NCBI GenBank assembly: GCA_016278585.1
Contig: JADQBO010000085.1
Coordinates: forward strand, 1-7,394
From: Desulfosporosinus sp.
Lineage (GTDB): Bacteria; Bacillota; Desulfitobacteriia; Desulfitobacteriales; Desulfitobacteriaceae
Direction: 5' to 3'
DNA: 7,394 bases
A model generated the notes under the pieces. It made no database searches. It saw nothing but the letters and a program-made list of their open reading frames with translations, and had not been told where the DNA came from. Shown here in pieces: positions 4,827-7,394 of this stretch. Within the stretch, counting starts at the first letter, position 1; each line of letters opens with the position of its first letter. The translations under genes were made by a program, and so were the position numbers.

Positions 4827-6188
4827 ATGAATATGGAGTTCATCGAGGCCCTTCACGAGTTAGAAAAAGGACGGGGAATTTCTGCTGAGATCCTATTTGA
4901 GGCGATTGAGGCAGCACTGATTTCCGCATACAAGAAGAATTTCGGATCATTACAAAATGTGCGAGTTCTTATTGATCGCCTAACCGGTGAGTTTAAAGTT
5001 TATGCCCGTAAAACTATTGTAGACATCGTGGAGGATCCTCGGACTCAGGTTAGCTTAGTGGAGGCGCGTAATCTGGATCCTAATTATCAACTAGAGGACA
5101 TTGTGGAATACGAAGTGACGCCTCGTGAGTTTGGGCGAATTGCAGCACAAACAGCGAAACAGGTTGTTGTACAGCGTATTAGAGAAGCAGAACGTGGCAT
5201 GATTTATGACGAATTTGTCAATCGTGAAGGGGATATCGTCACTGGTGTGGTTCAACGGTATGAACAGAAGAATGTTATCGTTGATTTAGGAAAAGTAGAA
5301 GCCGTACTTCCTGCTCAGGAACAAATACCTGGAGAAGGATATCAATCCTTTGAGCGTATCAAAACATATGTCGTAGAGGTTAAGAAAACGACAAAGGGAC
5401 CGCAAATTATGCTGTCTCGGACGCATCCTGGACTAATAAAACGTCTATTTGAGCTAGAAGTGCCAGAAATTCATGATGGAATCGTAGAAATAAAGGGAGT
5501 TTCCCGTGAAGCCGGTGCTCGCTCCAAAATTGCGGTTTATTCACGTGATCCAAATGTCGACCCAGTCGGTGCTTGTGTTGGACCAAAGGGAGCTCGTGTT
5601 CAGACTATTGTCACGGAATTAAAAGGGGAAAAAATAGACATTGTAAATTTTTCGATAGATCCTCAAGAATTTGTGGCTAATTCGCTTTCACCAGCCAAGG
5701 TAGTTCAAGTATATCCTAAACTCAATGAGAAGGTTGCCATTGTTGTGGTTCCAGATTACCAGCTTTCCTTGGCGATTGGTAAAGAAGGACAGAATGCTCG
5801 TTTAGCAGCTAAACTTACGGGCTGGAAGATAGATATAAAAAGCGAATCTCAAGCTATTGCTCATAATATCATCCCTCAAGAGCAAGAAGAGTATGAAACT
5901 TATGATGAGTACGGCGAATATGAGGAGTACTCTGAATATGATGATGAATATGCAGAAACAGACGGCTATCAAGAGTATCAAGATGAGTCAATTGAACAGG
6001 GAGAACTTAACGAAAACGTTGAGTTTAATCCTGACGAAACCTTTGTCGGATATGCAGAGGAGCTAGTTTCTCCTGAAAATGACGACCATAAGATTGTTAT
6101 CGAAGAAGCTCCCGAGGAGATAGTGGGGGATGCTTTATCGGATAAAGCAGAAAGTCCTAAGGGGAGGAAAAAGAAAGGGAAGGGGTGA
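4827..6188 (+). CDS. nusA: Transcription termination/antitermination factor NusA
   Basis: NusA binds RNA polymerase and nascent RNA and modulates pausing, termination and antitermination. Domains in the 453-residue product: polymerase-binding N-terminal domain (about 1-130), S1 domain (about 134-200, GDIVTGVVQRYEQKNVIVDLG), KH1 (about 201-277, GPKG loop 252-255) and KH2 (about 278-345, GKEG loop 318-321 followed by QNARLAAKLTGWKIDI). Beyond the KH2 core is an extra ~100-residue tail. It starts with a tyrosine/glutamate-periodic stretch (356-384, nine Tyr), continues acidic, and ends in a basic KGRKKKGKG. Bacillus NusA lacks such a tail. AAGGAGG (4809-4815) lies 11 nt before ATG 4827. An out-of-frame ATG at 4819 makes a 3-codon frame whose TGA overlaps the nusA start. 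The stop is 4 nt before the ylxR start. Confidence 0.97.
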   Translation: MNMEFIEALHELEKGRGISAEILFEAIEAALISAYKKNFGSLQNVRVLIDRLTGEFKVYARKTIVDIVEDPRTQVSLVEARNLDPNYQLEDIVEYEVTPREFGRIAAQTAKQVVVQRIREAERGMIYDEFVNREGDIVTGVVQRYEQKNVIVDLGKVEAVLPAQEQIPGEGYQSFERIKTYVVEVKKTTKGPQIMLSRTHPGLIKRLFELEVPEIHDGIVEIKGVSREAGARSKIAVYSRDPNVDPVGACVGPKGARVQTIVTELKGEKIDIVNFSIDPQEFVANSLSPAKVVQVYPKLNEKVAIVVVPDYQLSLAIGKEGQNARLAAKLTGWKIDIKSESQAIAHNIIPQEQEEYETYDEYGEYEEYSEYDDEYAETDGYQEYQDESIEQGELNENVEFNPDETFVGYAEELVSPENDDHKIVIEEAPEEIVGDALSDKAESPKGRKKKGKG

Positions 6189-6192
6189 TGGT

Positions 6193-6456
6193 ATGAAGAC
6201 ACGGAAAGTCCCGATGAGGATGTGCTTAGGGTGTCAAGAAATGAAGCCCAAAAAAGAGCTTTTACGAATCGTTAGAACTCCGGAAGGGGTTGTCGAACTG
6301 GATCCCACTGGAAAACGGAATGGTCGTGGCGCATACCTTTGTCCCAGCTCAATTTGTTTTCAAACCGCCGTCAAAGAGCGCCGATTTAGGAAAGCTTTTG
6401 GAGTGGATGTGGACCCAGAGGTATTTTCACACTTGGAAGGAAAGATCTCTTCGTGA
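6193..6456 (+). CDS. rnpM: YlxR/RnpM family RNA-binding protein (RNase P modulator)
   Basis: This 87-residue basic protein of the YlxR (DUF448) family is a standard neighbour of nusA. In Bacillus subtilis the family member has been reported to bind RNase P RNA and modulate its activity, hence the name RnpM. Visible hallmarks are the N-terminal RKVPMRMCLGC (5-14) and GRGAYLC (44-50). Cysteines 11, 14, 50 and 55 form a CxxC ... CxxxxC pattern that could hold a metal; this is inference. ATG 6193 is preceded by GGGGTGAT at proper spacing. The frame is open upstream to an ATG at 6130, but that lies inside nusA and would add 21 unconserved residues. The gene follows nusA by 4 nt, and its TGA overlaps the next GTG start by 4 bp, so all three are translationally linked. 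Confidence 0.93.
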   Translation: MKTRKVPMRMCLGCQEMKPKKELLRIVRTPEGVVELDPTGKRNGRGAYLCPSSICFQTAVKERRFRKAFGVDVDPEVFSHLEGKISS

Positions 6457-6749
6457 ATATACGTATCCAATCTTTAATTGGAATTGCTCGACGGGCTGGC
6501 CAAATTGCCTCTGGAGATGCTCAAATTGAGGCTATGGTTAAAAAGAGAAAAGGATTTCTTCTTGTTATTGCGGAGGATGCCCATGGAGCTCAGAAAAAAT
6601 ATACACAGTGGGCCAGTGATATAAAGTTGCCGGTGTTGGTCACTGGTACGAAATTAGAATTAGGAAATTCTATAGGACTTTCGCCGCGTTCAGCAGTGCT
6701 TATTTTGGATCAAGGGTTTGCTAAGGCTATATTACTAGCAAGGAGCTGA
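6453..6749 (+). CDS. ylxQ: YlxQ, L7Ae/L30e-like RNA-binding protein
   Basis: This 98-residue protein of the ribosomal L7Ae/L30e/Gadd45 fold is expected to bind kink-turn-like RNA and to act with ribosomes or RNase P. Hallmarks are LIGIARRAGQIASG (8-21), the hydrophobic core strand FLLVIAEDAH (35-44) and the C-terminal GLSPRSAVLILDQGFAKAIL (75-94). Length is typical for YlxQ. The GTG start overlaps the ylxR stop (GTGA, 6453-6456). An AAGG-containing site (6437-6440) is 12 nt upstream, somewhat far, so initiation probably relies on coupling to ylxR translation. The infB start follows after a 44-nt gap. The exact RNA partner is not settled from sequence. Confidence 0.92.
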   Translation: MNIRIQSLIGIARRAGQIASGDAQIEAMVKKRKGFLLVIAEDAHGAQKKYTQWASDIKLPVLVTGTKLELGNSIGLSPRSAVLILDQGFAKAILLARS

Positions 6750-6793
6750 TGCTTGGAGCGTAATGTGGGAGCCGATTATGTGGGGGTGGTTAA

Positions 6794-7394
6794 ATGAGTA
6801 TTCGTGTTCATGAATTAGCAAAAGAATTAAATTTTAGTAGTAAAGAAGTGATGACAAGACTCGTGGCTATGGGAACAGATGTTAAAAATCATTTAAGTAC
6901 AGTTGATCAAAAAGACGTAGACCGTTTAAAGAACCAACTGAAAGGAAAGGAGACAAATTTGGAGCATTCTGAACACAAAAATACTGAAGCACCAAAGCCA
7001 AAAACAAACGAATCAGTTCAGGAAGGAAAGCTGAAAGAACCCCGTTCAGCGGAACAGTCTCAAGGACCCCGTTCAGCGGAACAGTCTCAAGGACCCCGTC
7101 CGGAAAGGGAGGGGCAGCCACAAGGCTCTCGGCCGGGAGTAGAAGGACGACCACAAGGTCCACGATCAGGTAATCAAGGGCAACCACAAGGACCACGACC
7201 AGGCTATCAAGGGCAGCCTCAAGGACCACGACCAGGCTATCAAGGGCAGCCTCAAGGACCACGCCCAGGCTATCAAGGGCAGCCCCAAGGACCACGCCCA
7301 GGCTATCAAGGGCAGCCTCAAGGACCACGTCCGGGCTATCAAGGGCAGCCTCAAGGACCACGACCAGGTAACCAAGGGCAGCCTCAAGGACCAC
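6794..7394 (+). CDS. infB: Translation initiation factor IF-2, N-terminal part (3' partial)
   Basis: The first 200 residues of IF-2, the GTPase that places initiator tRNA on the ribosome, are visible; the frame is open at the right edge. The IF2 N-terminal domain is MSIRVHELAKELNFSSKEVMTRLVAMG (1-27) extending to about residue 50. It is followed by a Lys/Glu-rich linker (51-82), two 9-residue repeats and nine 11-residue Gly-Pro-Arg-rich repeats (100-198). The GTP-binding, tRNA-binding and ribosome-binding domains lie beyond the window. ATG 6794 is the first start after the in-frame TAA at 6791-6793, with a GGGGGTG ribosome binding site (6782-6788) at good spacing. It is the fifth gene of the rimP operon. 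The repeat linker is low complexity and probably disordered. Confidence 0.95.
   Translation, partial: MSIRVHELAKELNFSSKEVMTRLVAMGTDVKNHLSTVDQKDVDRLKNQLKGKETNLEHSEHKNTEAPKPKTNESVQEGKLKEPRSAEQSQGPRSAEQSQGPRPEREGQPQGSRPGVEGRPQGPRSGNQGQPQGPRPGYQGQPQGPRPGYQGQPQGPRPGYQGQPQGPRPGYQGQPQGPRPGYQGQPQGPRPGNQGQPQGP
7040..7099 (+). repeat. Exact 27-bp tandem duplication within infB
   Basis: A 27-nt unit at 7040-7066 is repeated exactly at 7067-7093, and the first 6 nt of a third copy (CCCCGT) follow at 7094-7099. It encodes two identical 9-residue units, PRSAEQSQG. With no base differences, the duplication looks recent. Confidence 0.9.
7091..7387 (+). repeat. 33-bp tandem repeat array within infB (nine 11-residue units)
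   Basis: Nine consecutive 33-nt units encode the pattern GPRPGYQGQPQ. Units 1-3 (7091-7189) are divergent: GPRPEREGQPQ, GSRPGVEGRPQ, GPRSGNQGQPQ. Units 4-8 (7190-7354) are identical at protein level, and unit 9 has Asn in place of Tyr. The five identical units differ only at synonymous third positions (CGA/CGC/CGT, CCA/CCC/CCG, CCT/CCC); units 4 and 5 are identical in DNA. The array may continue past the window, since the last bases begin a tenth unit. Confidence 0.93.

Noticed and set aside
6130..6192. Upstream ATG extension of ylxR (21 extra residues)
   Set aside because: It lies wholly in the nusA tail; the family begins near KTRKVPMRMC and the ATG at 6193 has its own ribosome binding site.
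5857..6202. Alternative frames through the NusA tail (plus 5857-6066, minus 5978-6202)
   Set aside because: They arise from the repetitive GA-rich tail codons and encode low-complexity Ser/Met/Asn-rich strings with no ribosome binding site.
7091..7387. CRISPR-like regularly spaced repeats
   Set aside because: The units are contiguous, in frame and have no unique spacers; they are protein-coding tandem repeats.
6882..7394. Long minus-strand open frame (170 codons) and a second one at 7166-7387
   Set aside because: Both are mirror frames of the 33-nt infB repeat and have monotonous repeated Leu/Val/Ala content. The + strand IF-2 N-terminus is clearly the real gene.

Overview
The window looks like chromosome of a low-to-mid GC Firmicute, most likely a clostridial-type anaerobe of the Peptococcaceae (Desulfosporosinus/Desulfitobacterium-like). 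The basis is the gene order rimP-nusA-ylxR-ylxQ-infB, strong AGGAGG-type ribosome binding sites, consensus sigma-A promoters, and an IF-2 with a Gly/Gln/Pro/Arg-rich repeat linker. The genus is an inference; no rRNA or other decisive marker is present. All supported genes are on the + strand.

Region 1 (1-2404) is the end of an ABC exporter operon. It holds an ATPase subunit cut by the window edge (its Walker A lies upstream) and a large two-half membrane subunit, joined by a 4-bp GTGA overlap. Substrate unknown.

Region 2 (2405-3830) is a two-gene metalloid or metal resistance module. It has an ArsR-type repressor with a Cys-x-Cys sensor motif and an ArsP/UPF0718-type permease with a CSCS motif. 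The repressor is preceded by a perfect 27-bp inverted repeat with a 9-nt loop. The repeat contains a consensus promoter, with the -10 box exactly in the loop, and also the Shine-Dalgarno and start codon of the repressor gene. It probably serves as operator, and it may also block translation of read-through RNA from the ABC operon.

Region 3 (3831-4100) is non-coding. It holds a weak terminator-like hairpin after the permease, an extended -10 promoter, and a leader with a strong hairpin followed by a poor U-tract. That is the form expected of a NusA-dependent attenuator in front of the operon that encodes NusA.

Region 4 (4101-7394) is the translation/transcription operon: rimP (30S maturation), nusA (elongation, pausing and termination), ylxR/rnpM (RNase P modulator family), ylxQ (L7Ae-like RNA-binding protein) and the start of infB (IF-2, running off the window). 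rimP and nusA are separated by 267 nt of non-coding sequence with several hairpins, including two mutually exclusive pairings. The downstream genes are tightly packed. NusA has an unusual ~100-residue acidic, tyrosine-periodic tail, and IF-2 has nine 11-residue tandem repeats encoded by 33-nt units. No mobile element, CRISPR array, tRNA or rRNA was seen.
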